A DNA stretch of 64,000 bases from assembly GCF_019396385.1 (NCBI RefSeq), contig NZ_JAHKRN010000003.1, positions 1 through 64,000 of the forward strand, read 5' to 3'. Below the pieces are notes generated by a model. The model ran no database searches, was not told where the DNA came from, and saw only the letters and a program-made list of their open reading frames with translations. Below, one piece after another: positions 48,311-57,948 of the stretch (the stretch's first letter is position 1; the number at the start of each line of letters is the position of its first letter). A program made the position numbers and the translations under genes. Source of the DNA: Nonomuraea harbinensis. Its GTDB lineage: Bacteria; Actinomycetota; Actinomycetes; Streptosporangiales; Streptosporangiaceae.

Positions 48311-49297
48311 TCAGCCCTTGGCCGCGGCGGCGCGCCTGGCGCCCTTGCCGCCACCGGTGGAGGCGAGCCTCCTGGCGATGGCCTGGTACTTCGGCTCCCG
48401 CTCCTTGAGCGTCACCAGCAGCGGCGTGGCCACGCAGATCGACGAGTAGGTGCCGACCACCATGCCGACGAACAGGGCCAGCGCGAGGTCCTTCAGCGTG
48501 CCGGCGCCGAGCACGGTGGTGCCGATGAACAGGATCGCCGCCACCGGCAGGATCGCGACCAGCGACGTGTTCAGCGAGCGGATCAGCGTGTGGTTGAGCG
48601 CGTCGTTGGCGGCCATCGAGTAGGTCTGCTTCGACGTGGTGCCGAGCTTGGCCGTGACCTCCTTGATCATGTCGAACACCACGACCGCGTCGTAGAGCGA
48701 GTAACCCAGGATGGTCAGGAAGCCCAGCAGCGTCGCCGGCGTGACCTCGAACCCGGACCAGGCGTAGACGCCGGCCGTGATGACGAGGTCGTGCAGCAGC
48801 GCGACGATCGCGGCGAGCGCCATCTTCGGCTCGAACGCCATCGACAGGTAGGCGATGATCGCCACCATGAACGCGACCAGGCCCCACAGCGCCTTGGTGG
48901 AGACCTCACCGCCCCACGAGGCGCCGATCGACTGCACGTTGACCTGCTCGACGGGGGTGCCGAACTCCTTGGAGATCACGTCCTGCATCCGCAGGCTCTG
49001 GCTCTCGACGAGCGTCTCGGTGGTGACGCGGTAGCGGTCGCCGGCGGTCTGCACGATCGGCTGGTGGATGCCCTGCTCGCTGAACGTCTCGCGCACCTCC
49101 TGGACGCTGACGGTCTGCGTCGGCTGGAAGGAGAAGACCGAGCCGCCCTTGAACTCGACGCCCAGGTTGAGCCCGTTCCAGAGCAGGCCGGCGAAGGAGA
49201 TCACCAGCAGGATGGCGGACAGGCTGTACCACAGCCGCCACTTCCCGACGAAGTCGACGTCGATCTCGCCCCGGTAGAGGCGTCGCCCCAGTCCCAT
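48311..49297 (-). CDS. secF: Protein translocase subunit SecF
   Basis: A 328-residue membrane protein of the RND-like SecDF complex, which uses the proton gradient to pull exported proteins out. Six transmembrane helices flank a periplasmic loop. The N-terminal FVGKWRLWYSLSAILLVIS and GLNLGVEFKGGSVF are typical, and GYSLYDAVVVFDMIKE and RSLNTS are in the proton-path region. The start lies one base after the secD stop. A basic Ala-rich C-terminal tail is cytoplasmic. Confidence 0.96.
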   Translation of the reverse strand: MGLGRRLYRGEIDVDFVGKWRLWYSLSAILLVISFAGLLWNGLNLGVEFKGGSVFSFQPTQTVSVQEVRETFSEQGIHQPIVQTAGDRYRVTTETLVESQSLRMQDVISKEFGTPVEQVNVQSIGASWGGEVSTKALWGLVAFMVAIIAYLSMAFEPKMALAAIVALLHDLVITAGVYAWSGFEVTPATLLGFLTILGYSLYDAVVVFDMIKEVTAKLGTTSKQTYSMAANDALNHTLIRSLNTSLVAILPVAAILFIGTTVLGAGTLKDLALALFVGMVVGTYSSICVATPLLVTLKEREPKYQAIARRLASTGGGKGARRAAAAKG

Positions 49298-49298
49298 C

Positions 49299-51089
49299 TC
49301 AGGCCTCCCGCGGGGTGGTCTTGCGGACGGATCCGCTGGTGTCGGCCACGCTCATGCGCTCGGCGTCCAGGCCGGACAGCGGATGCCCCTTGGCGAAGAA
49401 CTTCAGTCTGGCCAGCAGCGCGATGAAGGGCTTGGTGAACATGAACACCACGACGACGTCGATCAGCGTGGTCAGGCCCATCGCGAAGGCGAAGCCGGCG
49501 ACGCCGCCCACCGACAGCAGGTAGAGCACGATCGCGGCGATGAACATGACGGCGTCGGCGATCAGGATCGTGCGCCGGGCGCGGACCCAGGCCACTTCGA
49601 CGGCCGCGCGGAGAGTCCGCCTGCCCTCCTTCATCTCGTCGCGTATGCGTTCGAAGTACACGATGAAAGAGTCGGCGGTGATGCCGATGGAGACCACCAG
49701 GCCGATGATGTGCGGCAGAGAGAGCCGGAAACCGGCGTTCTGCCCCAGCACGACCACCGCGGTGTAGGTCAGGATCGAGGCGACGACGAGGCTCAGCACG
49801 GCCACGATGCCGAGGCCGCGGTAGTAGAGCAGGCAGTAGACGACCACGAGGGCCAGGCCGATGACGCCGGAGATGAGGCCGCCCTGGAGCTGGTCCTGGC
49901 CGAGCGTCGAGGAGACCGTGTCGATGGAGCTGCGCTCGAACTTCAGCGGAAGCGCGCCGTACTTGAGCTGCTCGGCGAGTTCGGTGGCGGACTGCTGGTC
50001 GAACTGGCCGGTGATCTCGGCGCGGCCGCCGGGAATCGGGCTGATGATGTTGGGAGCGGTGATGACGACGCCGTCGAGGACCACCGCGACCTTGTTGCGC
50101 GGTTCCTGCGAGTTGTAGGCGGTGGAGGTGAGCTTGCTCCACTCCTGGGCGCCGGCGCTCTTGAAGTCGAGCTGGACCACCCATTCGGTGGTGCCCTGCT
50201 GGACTCCGGCTGTGGCGGTACTGATGTCGGTGCCGACGACCTTGGCTACGTCGAGGACGTACTTGAAGCTGCCGTTGGACTCACACGCGGCGTACTGCTT
50301 GCCGGGGTCGTCCTGGACTCCCTGGCCTCGGTTCTTCGGGTCGGTGCAGTCGAGCGCGGCGTACTGCTTGAGCACGGCCGGGTCGATGCCCTTGGTGTCG
50401 ATCTGCGGGTTGGGGGTCTGCGCGTTGGGATCTGGTGCGGGCTCGTCGGTCGCTGACGGCGACGGTGTCGACTTCTTGTCCCTGTTGCCCCTGTCGCCCT
50501 GAGAGGGAGTCGGGGAAGTCGACGGCGCCGGGTCGGTCAGCGCCGACGAGAGCGCCTTCCCGGTCGGAGAGACTGACGGTGACCCCGAAGGCTGCGGCCT
50601 GGCCGACTGGCTCGGCGCGACCGACGGCGTCGACGACGGGGCCGTCGACGCCGTCGGGGAGACGTCCGGACTGGGCGCCTCGGTGGCGAGCTGTTCCTGC
50701 GCGATCGGAGTCATCTCCATCGCCAGGACCTGCCGGAAGCGGAGCTCCGCAGTGGTGGCGACCAGCTTGATGGCCTCGCTCTGCCCGACGCCCGGGATGG
50801 AGATGATGATGTTGTCGCCTGACTTGGCGACCTCGGCGTCGGAGATGCCGGTGCCGTTGACCCGGTCGCGGATGATGTTGACCGCGCGGTCGAGGATCTC
50901 CTCAGGAGGAGAGGCACCGTCCTGGGTGACCGGTGACAGTGTCACCGTCGTACCGCCGGCGAGATCGAGTCCTAGTTTCGGCGTGAACGCCTTCTGCAAG
51001 AACATCGTCCCGCCCAGGGCGAGGATGAGCGCCAGGAGCAGCAGGAGCGTTCGCCCCGGCTTGCTGTGGCTGCTGGTCGGTCGGGCCAC
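49299..51089 (-). CDS. secD: Protein translocase subunit SecD
   Basis: A 596-residue membrane protein. The first helix is at about 12-32, followed by LGLDLAGGTTVTL. A large extracytoplasmic P1 domain comes next, and five further helices from about 390, where SIGITADSFIVYFERIRDE is the proton-relay motif. Residues 138-230 are a Ser/Pro/Thr-rich insertion in the P1 domain. Similar linkers occur in other actinobacterial SecD. It lies between yajC and secF in one operon. Confidence 0.96.
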   Translation of the reverse strand: MARPTSSHSKPGRTLLLLLALILALGGTMFLQKAFTPKLGLDLAGGTTVTLSPVTQDGASPPEEILDRAVNIIRDRVNGTGISDAEVAKSGDNIIISIPGVGQSEAIKLVATTAELRFRQVLAMEMTPIAQEQLATEAPSPDVSPTASTAPSSTPSVAPSQSARPQPSGSPSVSPTGKALSSALTDPAPSTSPTPSQGDRGNRDKKSTPSPSATDEPAPDPNAQTPNPQIDTKGIDPAVLKQYAALDCTDPKNRGQGVQDDPGKQYAACESNGSFKYVLDVAKVVGTDISTATAGVQQGTTEWVVQLDFKSAGAQEWSKLTSTAYNSQEPRNKVAVVLDGVVITAPNIISPIPGGRAEITGQFDQQSATELAEQLKYGALPLKFERSSIDTVSSTLGQDQLQGGLISGVIGLALVVVYCLLYYRGLGIVAVLSLVVASILTYTAVVVLGQNAGFRLSLPHIIGLVVSIGITADSFIVYFERIRDEMKEGRRTLRAAVEVAWVRARRTILIADAVMFIAAIVLYLLSVGGVAGFAFAMGLTTLIDVVVVFMFTKPFIALLARLKFFAKGHPLSGLDAERMSVADTSGSVRKTTPREA

Positions 51090-51123
51090 TGGTCGTCAGT
51101 TCTTTCGGATTGGGGTCATGGGT

Positions 51124-51480
51124 TCAGGACTTCTTGCGGGAGTCCTGGTCGTCGTTGTGCTCCGCGCTCGTGTCACCGTCGGCCGGCTCGTCGGCGATGG
51201 GCTCGTCGGCCACCGGGTCACCCGGCGTGACGATACGGCCGATGGCGGCCTTGACCCAGCGCGTCTCGATGTTGGGCGCGATCTCGAGGACGACATCCTC
51301 ATTGTCCACCGCGACGACGGTGCCGAACAGGCCTGTCGTCGTCATGACACGAGTGCCCGGCGTCAACGAGTTCTGCATCTGGATCGCCTCCTGCTGGCGC
51401 TTGCGCTGCGGGCGAATCAGCAGGAAGTAGAACACCACCACCAGAAGGATCAGCGGCGCGATGCTCATGAGTTGGTCCAT
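51124..51480 (-). CDS. yajC: Preprotein translocase accessory protein YajC
   Basis: A 118-residue single-span membrane protein. The N-terminal helix is IAPLILLVVVFYFLLIRPQRKR, followed by the small barrel domain (LTPGTRVMTTTGLFGTVVAV) and an acidic tail. It is the first gene of yajC-secD-secF, with its own promoter. Confidence 0.95.
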   Translation of the reverse strand: MDQLMSIAPLILLVVVFYFLLIRPQRKRQQEAIQMQNSLTPGTRVMTTTGLFGTVVAVDNEDVVLEIAPNIETRWVKAAIGRIVTPGDPVADEPIADEPADGDTSAEHNDDQDSRKKS

Positions 51481-51595
51481 CAGGGGCGACCTTCCATCGT
51501 CGTACAGTGAGTTGACACCGGCTTCCCGCCGGAAATTCCGCGGTTGCGGGCGGCGCCGCTCAGCGCATCAGCCTACACAGCCAGCCAAGCCACGG

Positions 51596-51625
51596 AGTGT
51601 AGGCGCTTGTTGCGAAACGCGGCAA
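51596..51625 (-). promoter_or_regulatory. Promoter of yajC-secD-secF
   Basis: On the minus strand TTGCCG (51620-51625) and TACACT (51596-51601) are 18 bp apart, with about 115 nt of leader before yajC. An inverted repeat CGAAACGC/GCGTTTCG (51613-51640) surrounds the -35, and a CCTACAC/GTGTAGG repeat overlaps the -10. Confidence 0.6.
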
Positions 51626-51687
51626 CGAGGCAGCGTTTCGGCGCGCGGGGAAGTTCCCGATTCGCAATGGTTGCAACCGATTCGTGA

Positions 51688-52719
51688 TCAGGTGGAGGGT
51701 CCGGCACCGAACGCGTCGGGCGGTGGTGTCATGCCGAGATGCGTCCAGGCGGCGGCGGTGGCGACCCGGCCGCGCGGGGTGCGCGCGATCAGGCCCTGCC
51801 GCACCAGGAACGGCTCGGCCACCACCTCGACGGTCTCCGGCTCCTCCCCCACGGACACGGCGAGGGTGGACAGGCCGACGGGGCCGCCGCCGAACTTGCG
51901 CAGCAGCGCGCCGAGCACCGCCCGGTCGAGCCGGTCGAGCCCCTCGCCGTCGACCTCGTACAGCTCCAGCGCCCTGGCGGCCACCGCGCGGTCGACCACG
52001 CCGCCGGCGCGCACGTCGGCGTAGTCGCGCACGCGGCGCAGCAGCCGGTTGGCGATGCGGGGGGTGCCGCGCGAGCGCCTGGCGATCTCGTTGGCGGCGT
52101 CGTCGGGCAGCTCGACGGCGAGCAGCGCGGCCGAGCGGCGCAGCACCTGCTCCAGCTCGCCGGTCTCGTAGAAGTCCATGTGGGCGGTGAACCCGAACCG
52201 GTCGCGCAGCGGCGCCGGCAGCAGGCCGGCCCGGGTGGTGGCGCCGACGAGCGTGAACGGGGCGATGTCGAGCGGGATGGCGGTGGCGCCGGGCCCCTTG
52301 CCGACGACGATGTCGACGCGGAAGTCCTCCATCGCCATGTAGAGCATCTCCTCGGCGGGGCGGGCCATCCGGTGGATCTCGTCGATGAACAGCACCTCGC
52401 CCTCGCCCAGCGTCGACAGGATGGCCGCCAGGTCGCCGGCGCGCTCCAGCGCGGGGCCGGACGTGATGCGCAGCGGCGCGCTCAGCTCAGCCGCGATGAT
52501 CATGGCGAGGGTCGTCTTGCCGAGCCCCGGCGACCCGTTCATCAGCACGTGGTCGGGCGGCCGCTGCCGCCGCAGCGCGCTCTCCAGCACCAGTGACAGT
52601 TGTTCGCGCACCCGGGCCTGGCCGATGAACTCCGCCAGCCGCTTGGGCCGCAGCGCCGCCTCGATCTGCCGCTCCTCGCCGTCGGCGTCGGGCGACACGA
52701 GCTCCCGCTCGAACGTCAC
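51688..52719 (-). CDS. ruvB: Holliday junction branch-migration ATPase RuvB
   Basis: A 343-residue AAA+ motor. The Walker A is [15 protein letters not shown], Walker [11 protein letters not shown], sensor 1 [19 protein letters not shown], and a C-terminal winged helix binds DNA. The GTG start has GGAGG 7 bp upstream. It is the last gene of ruvCAB. Confidence 0.97.
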   Translation of the reverse strand: MTFERELVSPDADGEERQIEAALRPKRLAEFIGQARVREQLSLVLESALRRQRPPDHVLMNGSPGLGKTTLAMIIAAELSAPLRITSGPALERAGDLAAILSTLGEGEVLFIDEIHRMARPAEEMLYMAMEDFRVDIVVGKGPGATAIPLDIAPFTLVGATTRAGLLPAPLRDRFGFTAHMDFYETGELEQVLRRSAALLAVELPDDAANEIARRSRGTPRIANRLLRRVRDYADVRAGGVVDRAVAARALELYEVDGEGLDRLDRAVLGALLRKFGGGPVGLSTLAVSVGEEPETVEVVAEPFLVRQGLIARTPRGRVATAAAWTHLGMTPPPDAFGAGPST

Positions 52720-52771
52720 GACACCACCTCCGCCGGGGATCGGGACGGGCCCACGCCCGCGGGGTGGCGGG

Positions 52772-53392
52772 TCATCGGACGCTCAGCGCCCGGAGCGCGG
52801 CCTTCAGGAGGGCGGCGATCTGCGGCGCGCGGCCGGCGGCCAGGTCGGCCTCCGCCTGGGGCTCGACGGCGGCGACGGCCTCGTCGGCGTCCTTGCCGGA
52901 GTAGCCCAGCCCGACCAGCCCCGAGTGGACCTGCTCGCGCCACAGGGTGTCCTTGCGCGAGCCGTTGAGCGCGGCGTCGACCGCCTCCGGGGAGGCGCCC
53001 AGGCGGTCTTTCAGCTCCAGGACGATGCGCTGGGCGCCCTTCTGGCCGATGCCCGGCACCTGGGTGAGCGCCTTGAGGTCGGCTCCGGCCACGGCCACGC
53101 GCAGGGCCTGCGGGGAGTGGACGGCGAGCATGGCCAGGGCGAGCTTGGGGCCGACGCCGCTGGCCGTCTGGAGCAGCTCGAAGACGGCCCGCTCGTCGTC
53201 GGTCGCGAAACCGTACAGGGTGAGCGACTCCTCGCGCACCACGAGCGAGGTGGCCAGGCGCGCCTCCTGCCCGGTCCTGAGCGTGGCGAGGGTGCCTGGC
53301 GTGCAGTGGACGAGGACGCCGACGCCGCCGACCTCGACGACGGCCGCGTCGGGGGCGACGGCGGCCACCCGGCCGGTCACGGAGGCGATCAC
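52772..53392 (-). CDS. ruvA: Holliday junction DNA-binding protein RuvA
   Basis: A 206-residue tetrameric junction-binding protein. The N-terminal OB fold ([22 protein letters not shown]) precedes two helix-hairpin-helix motifs ([36 protein letters not shown]) and the RuvB-binding C-terminal domain. The GTG start overlaps the ruvC stop (GTGA). Confidence 0.97.
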   Translation of the reverse strand: MIASVTGRVAAVAPDAAVVEVGGVGVLVHCTPGTLATLRTGQEARLATSLVVREESLTLYGFATDDERAVFELLQTASGVGPKLALAMLAVHSPQALRVAVAGADLKALTQVPGIGQKGAQRIVLELKDRLGASPEAVDAALNGSRKDTLWREQVHSGLVGLGYSGKDADEAVAAVEPQAEADLAAGRAPQIAALLKAALRALSVR

Positions 53393-53925
53393 GGCCGCAC
53401 GCCCTTCCGCGAGGCGCGGGCGACGGCCTCGGCCAGGCGGTGCTGGGCGCCGCCGCGCCACACGTGGCAGATGGCCAGCGCCAGCGCGTCGGCGGCGTCG
53501 GCCGGCCTGGGCATCTCGCTCAGCCGCAGCAGCCGGGTGACCATGGCGCCGATCTGCTTCTTGTCGGCGGTGCCGCTGCCGGTGATGGCGGCCTTGACCT
53601 CGGACGGCGTGTGGAGCGCGACCGGCAGGCCGCGGCGGGCGGCGCACAGCACCGCGATGCCGGCGGCCTGGGCGGTGCCCATGACGGTGCGGACGTTGTG
53701 CTGGGCGAAGACCCGCTCGACCGCGACGGCGTCGGGGCGCACGTCGTCGAGCCACTGCTCGATGCCGGCCTCGATGCCGACGAGCCGGGCGCCCAGCTCG
53801 TCGCCGGCGGCGGTGCGGACCACCCCGACGGCCACCAGGCTGAGCGGCGCGCCCGGGCGCCCCTCGACGGCTCCCAGGCCGCACCGGGTCAGCCCCGGAT
53901 CGACGCCCACCACCCGCACCGGCAT
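53389..53925 (-). CDS. ruvC: Crossover junction endodeoxyribonuclease RuvC
   Basis: A 178-residue resolvase. [14 protein letters not shown] has the first catalytic Asp, [21 protein letters not shown] the Glu, and [13 protein letters not shown] the C-terminal Asp pair. It is first in ruvC-ruvA-ruvB. The gene normally just upstream, yebC, is here displaced by two unrelated genes. Confidence 0.97.
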   Translation of the reverse strand: MPVRVVGVDPGLTRCGLGAVEGRPGAPLSLVAVGVVRTAAGDELGARLVGIEAGIEQWLDDVRPDAVAVERVFAQHNVRTVMGTAQAAGIAVLCAARRGLPVALHTPSEVKAAITGSGTADKKQIGAMVTRLLRLSEMPRPADAADALALAICHVWRGGAQHRLAEAVARASRKGVRP

Positions 53926-54003
53926 GCCTCCCCGCCCCGCCGAACACTAGTTCGGCACGAGACTCTACCCCGCCCGGCCTGCTCGCGCACCGGGAAACGC
54001 CTG

Positions 54004-55170
54004 TCAGAAGTAGTCGAGCATGTACGGGCGAGCGGCGAACGCGGCGTCGAGCACCTCGTCGTGCCGCTCGTCGCCGGTCATGAGCCCGCCGCGCCGCAGC
54101 GTGGCGGTGGGGATGCCCGCGTACAGGGCCGAGAAGGCGTTCACGCTCAGCACGGGCGCGTCTTCCCCGGCGGCGTCCGCCTGGCCGAGCCAGGTGGCGG
54201 CGCCCGAGCCGTCCGCGAACTCCAGGCGCCACAAGCCCGCGTTGCCCGCCCGCAGCGGGTCATCCACCCGGACGACGGCGGCGGCTCCGACCGCGGCCGG
54301 ATAGCCCCGGCGCGCCACCGCCTCCACCAGGTCGATGACCCGGAACATCCACCGCACCTGCTCGGTCTTCTCCTTCGACCGCTCGCGCAGCAGCCACAGC
54401 ACCGGGTCGTCGGGCGCGACCACGGCCTTGACCTGCTTGGCGACCGACGAGGACGTGCCGACCAGCGACCACAGCGCCCTGGCGGTGTCGGCGGAGCCGG
54501 CGACCACGCCGTCCACCTCGATGTCCTGGCCGTCCCACCGGTAGACGGCGAACCCGTCGTCGGCCAGGTAGAGGAAGTCGTCCTCCTCGGACAGCCACAG
54601 CCGCCAGATGTCCTCCCCGTACGTGATGGGGCCGCTGGCGCGGGCGGCGCCGTGCAGCCGGTGCAGCAGGGCGATGACCTCGGCGGCGTCGTCGGGCCCC
54701 ATCCGGCGGAGCTTGACGTCCTTGCCGGGCGGGATCGTGCGCAGCGCCTCGGCGGGCAGGGTCATCAGGTTCTGGGCGCCCGCGTGCTCGTAGCCGAGCG
54801 ACCGGTAGATGGGGGTGGTGGCGGGATAGAGCGCCGACACGGCGTCGCCGAGCGCGGCGGCCCGCTCGATCACGGCGCGCATGATGAGGCTGCCGACGCC
54901 GCGCCCGCGGTCTTCCGGGCTGACGGTCACGCCGGCGACGCCGGACATGGGCTGCGGCCTGCCGTGCCACCACTGGGTGAAGGGCCGCAGCCGGGCGGCG
55001 GCCGCCATCCGGCCGCCGTCGAAGGCGCCCAGGTAGCGGCCCGCGGCCAGGGTCGGGTGCACCAGCTTGCGGAAGGTCTCCACGTGTCCGGCGGGGATGG
55101 GGCCGAAGGCGCGCTTGCGAAGGTCGAGCACGGCGTCGAGGTCGTCGGCCGTCAGGTCACGAATGTCCAC
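54004..55170 (-). CDS. Eis-like GNAT acetyltransferase
   Basis: A 388-residue protein of the Eis family. The N-terminal GNAT domain has the acetyl-CoA loop VSPEDRGRGVGSLIM (about 80-94). A second degenerate GNAT domain follows (LRRMGPDDAAEVIALLHRLH), and the C-terminus is an SCP2-like domain. In the mycobacterial enzyme the C-terminal Phe carboxylate is catalytic; the protein here also ends in Phe (MLDYF). Eis proteins acetylate aminoglycosides or protein lysines at multiple amines. The native substrate here is unknown. A GTG start is inferred and its ribosome-binding site is weak. It lies 11 bp after the fused permease gene. Confidence 0.88.
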   Translation of the reverse strand: MDIRDLTADDLDAVLDLRKRAFGPIPAGHVETFRKLVHPTLAAGRYLGAFDGGRMAAAARLRPFTQWWHGRPQPMSGVAGVTVSPEDRGRGVGSLIMRAVIERAAALGDAVSALYPATTPIYRSLGYEHAGAQNLMTLPAEALRTIPPGKDVKLRRMGPDDAAEVIALLHRLHGAARASGPITYGEDIWRLWLSEEDDFLYLADDGFAVYRWDGQDIEVDGVVAGSADTARALWSLVGTSSSVAKQVKAVVAPDDPVLWLLRERSKEKTEQVRWMFRVIDLVEAVARRGYPAAVGAAAVVRVDDPLRAGNAGLWRLEFADGSGAATWLGQADAAGEDAPVLSVNAFSALYAGIPTATLRRGGLMTGDERHDEVLDAAFAARPYMLDYF

Positions 55171-55181
55171 AACCGTCCAAC

Positions 55182-56987
55182 CTAAGCATCCGTGCCGTGC
55201 TCCCGCGACCCGATATCGCGCCCGACGGTGAGGGCGAGCCGGTCCAGGTACAGCAGTTGCGCCGCGACGGCGGCGGCGAGCGCGAGCACGATCGCGATCA
55301 GCGGTGTGGCGAGACCCACGTCGGCGCCGCCGCCGGGGAACTGGCTCGACGCCATGAACTGGGCGAGCGGCGCGGTGGCCAGGTCCGGCTGCTGGGTGAC
55401 CAGGAGCGGCCAGAGCAGGTCCTGGGCGTTCACCAGCGTGACGGCGACGACCAGGACGCAGGCCATCGGGAACGAGGGCCTGACGACGCCTGAGAGCAGG
55501 TCGCCGGTGTTGCGCTCGGCCAGGCCTTTGCAGAGCAGGGTGAGGATGACCAGGGCGGGCACGCTGACGAGCAGCGGTGGCACGAGGGCGGCGACGGTGT
55601 CGACGAGACCGAGGCCGCGCAGGGTGTTCCAGTTGGCGATGCTGAGCGGGCCCGCGCCGACGAACAGCCAGGGGGCGAACGGCAGCAGCAGCCACTCGCT
55701 GCGCCTGCCCAGCGGGCGCAGGCCGCCGATGCCGAGCGCGCCGAGATAGGCGACGCCGACGGAGACCAGCGCGCCGGCGAAGGCGGGCAGCCAGGTGTTC
55801 AGGTGCACGTTCCGCCCGTGGGGCGCGCTCGCCTCCGCCGGCTGGAGAAGGGCGGACAGCCAGGGCCTGCTCCACAGGAAGACGAGGACGGTCGCCACGA
55901 GCAGCGCGGCCACCCCGACGGCCATGCCCGCCGCCGAGGGCTTCCGGGCGGTGTCCGGCTTCCCGGCCCCGGTCTCGTACGGGGCGCCCGGCGCGTACGG
56001 GTTGCCCGGAGGGGGCGCGGCACCGTACGGGATGCCCGCGCCCGGCGGCTGGCCGGGCAGCCCGGTCGCGAGCCCGGCGTCCTGCGGCTGGGCCTGGAAG
56101 TACGGACTGCCTGGGCCCGCCGCGGGAGCCCGCGCGGAGTGATCCTCGTCCGGAGCGGTGGCGGGGGTCACGGTGAGGCGCATGCGGGTGGCGATCGCGA
56201 GGATCGTGGCGGCGATGCCGAGCACGCCGAGGATCACGCCCGTCAGGGTGGCGATCGCGGCTCCCATGCCCAGCCTGGCCGCCCGCCAGGTGAACGTGTA
56301 CTGCAGGAGCGCGAGTGTCTGAGTGGAGTCGCGCGGCCCGCCCCCGGTCAGCACCAGCCCGAGCGTGAACAACTGCAGCCCCGCCGCGACGGTGGCGAGC
56401 GCGACGATCCCGGCGACCGCGAGCATGGCCGGGGTGACGGTGCCGCCGCGCAGGGCGGGCAGGAACGCCAGGACGGCCAGCGCGCACACCACGCCGAAGG
56501 TGGCCGCGGCGACGATGAGCCGGAGCGTTCCCGGGGCGGTCGCCGGTTCGGCGAGGGAGCGTGCCATGGCCGTCAGGCCCTCGGCGTCCGGCCGGAGCCC
56601 GCGCAGCCAGGAGACGGCGACGGCGGCCGGCGCGAAGGTCACCAGGGACAGCGACAGCAGGATGCGCCCGGCCCGCCTGACCCAGGCGCCGCCCCGGTCG
56701 AGGGCGAGCGCCAGCAGCGGCGCGACCACCAGGGCGACGAGCAGCGGCATGATCGTCACCGACAGGGTGAAGCCGAGCGCCGGCCAGAACGAGTCGTCGC
56801 CGAGCAGCCGGCCGTAGTTGCCGAGCCCGGCGGACGCGCTCGGCCCCACGAGCCCGCCCGAGCGCAGGCTGAAGCCGATCGTCAGGACCGTGGGCAGGAG
56901 CAAGGTGATCAGCATGCCCAGCACGGCCGGCATGAGGAGCAGCCAGCCCAGCACCGGGGCCGGAGAGTCAGGAGTGCGGGAGGTCAC
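55182..56987 (-). CDS. Fused MalF/MalG-like ABC transporter permease, orphan
   Basis: A 601-residue protein made of two permease halves. Residues 1-270 resemble the sugar-permease MalF class (LGWLLLMPAVLGMLITLLLP, then GGGPRDSTQTLALLQYTF as in MalF C-termini). Residues 275-350 are a Pro/Gly/Ala/Tyr linker. Residues 350-601 give a MalG-like set of six helices. The cytoplasmic EAA loops that should contact the ATPase are hard to recognise in either half. No ATPase, binding protein or substrate enzyme lies nearby. A GTG start with weak ribosome-binding site is used. It inserts with the Eis gene between yebC and ruvC. Confidence 0.75.
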   Translation of the reverse strand: MTSRTPDSPAPVLGWLLLMPAVLGMLITLLLPTVLTIGFSLRSGGLVGPSASAGLGNYGRLLGDDSFWPALGFTLSVTIMPLLVALVVAPLLALALDRGGAWVRRAGRILLSLSLVTFAPAAVAVSWLRGLRPDAEGLTAMARSLAEPATAPGTLRLIVAAATFGVVCALAVLAFLPALRGGTVTPAMLAVAGIVALATVAAGLQLFTLGLVLTGGGPRDSTQTLALLQYTFTWRAARLGMGAAIATLTGVILGVLGIAATILAIATRMRLTVTPATAPDEDHSARAPAAGPGSPYFQAQPQDAGLATGLPGQPPGAGIPYGAAPPPGNPYAPGAPYETGAGKPDTARKPSAAGMAVGVAALLVATVLVFLWSRPWLSALLQPAEASAPHGRNVHLNTWLPAFAGALVSVGVAYLGALGIGGLRPLGRRSEWLLLPFAPWLFVGAGPLSIANWNTLRGLGLVDTVAALVPPLLVSVPALVILTLLCKGLAERNTGDLLSGVVRPSFPMACVLVVAVTLVNAQDLLWPLLVTQQPDLATAPLAQFMASSQFPGGGADVGLATPLIAIVLALAAAVAAQLLYLDRLALTVGRDIGSREHGTDA

Positions 56988-57192
56988 GACGCCCGACCCT
57001 ATGCCGATTCCGGCCCGCCCTGCTACGCGTCCGGGAACGTGCCGAGCGGGAACGACGCCCCCCTGGGACGGCCCTCAGGAAGCCGCTGACGGCACGCTGT
57101 GAGCCCTCGGCTACCCAGGCCGGACGACGCGCCCGCCTCCGCGCGACGGCGCGCTGAGCGCCCGCGAGGAGCAGGCTCGCGACGGCGGCCCG

Positions 57193-57945
57193 TCAGGCGT
57201 CGAGCTTCTCCATGACCTCGTCGGAGACGTCGAAGTTGGCGTAGACGTTCTGCACGTCGTCGCTGTCCTCGAGCGCGTCGATGAGCCGGAACACCTTCTT
57301 GGCGGCCTCCTCGTCGAGAGGCACGCTCATCGTCGGCAGGAAGCTGGAGTCGGCCGAGTCGTAGTCGATGCCGGCGTCCTGCAGCGCCTTGCGCACCGGC
57401 ACCAGGTCGCCCGCCTCGCACACCACCTCGAACGACTCGCCCAGGTCGTTGACCTCCTCGGCGCCCGCGTCGAGCACGGCCATGAGCACGGTGTCCTCGT
57501 CGAGCCCGTCGCCGGGCACGATCACGACGCCCTTGCGGTTGAACATGTAGGACACCGAGCCGGGGTCGGCCAGCGAGCCGCCGTTGCGGGTCAGCGCGAC
57601 CCGGACCTCCGAGGCGGCGCGGTTGCGGTTGTCGGTCAGACACTCGATGAGCACCGCGACGCCGCCGGGGGCGTAGCCCTCGTACATGATGACCTGGTAG
57701 TCGGCGCCGCCGGCCTCCAGGCCGCCGCCACGCTTGCGGGCCCGCTCGATGTTGTCGTTGGGGACCGAGTTCTTCTTCGCCTTGAAGATCGCGTCGAACA
57801 GCGTGGGGTTGGCATCCGGGTCAGGCCCCCCAGTCCTGGCCGCCACCTCGATGTTCTTGATGAGCTTCGCGAACAGCTTGCCGCGCTTGGCGTCGAGCGC
57901 GGCCTTCTTGTGCTTCGTCGTCGCCCATTTGGAGTGGCCGGACAT
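57193..57945 (-). CDS. yebC: YebC/PmpR-family protein
   Basis: A 250-residue three-domain protein with the invariant N-terminus [23 protein letters not shown], then [11 protein letters not shown] and [19 protein letters not shown]. Family members were described as transcription factors and more recently as translation factors that ease stalling. It starts 3 bp after the pdxT stop. Confidence 0.95.
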   Translation of the reverse strand: MSGHSKWATTKHKKAALDAKRGKLFAKLIKNIEVAARTGGPDPDANPTLFDAIFKAKKNSVPNDNIERARKRGGGLEAGGADYQVIMYEGYAPGGVAVLIECLTDNRNRAASEVRVALTRNGGSLADPGSVSYMFNRKGVVIVPGDGLDEDTVLMAVLDAGAEEVNDLGESFEVVCEAGDLVPVRKALQDAGIDYDSADSSFLPTMSVPLDEEAAKKVFRLIDALEDSDDVQNVYANFDVSDEVMEKLDA

Positions 57946-57948
57946 CGC

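Noticed and set aside
51481..51687. tRNA or small RNA between ruvB and yajC
   Set aside because: The inverted repeats do not form a cloverleaf; they surround the yajC promoter instead.
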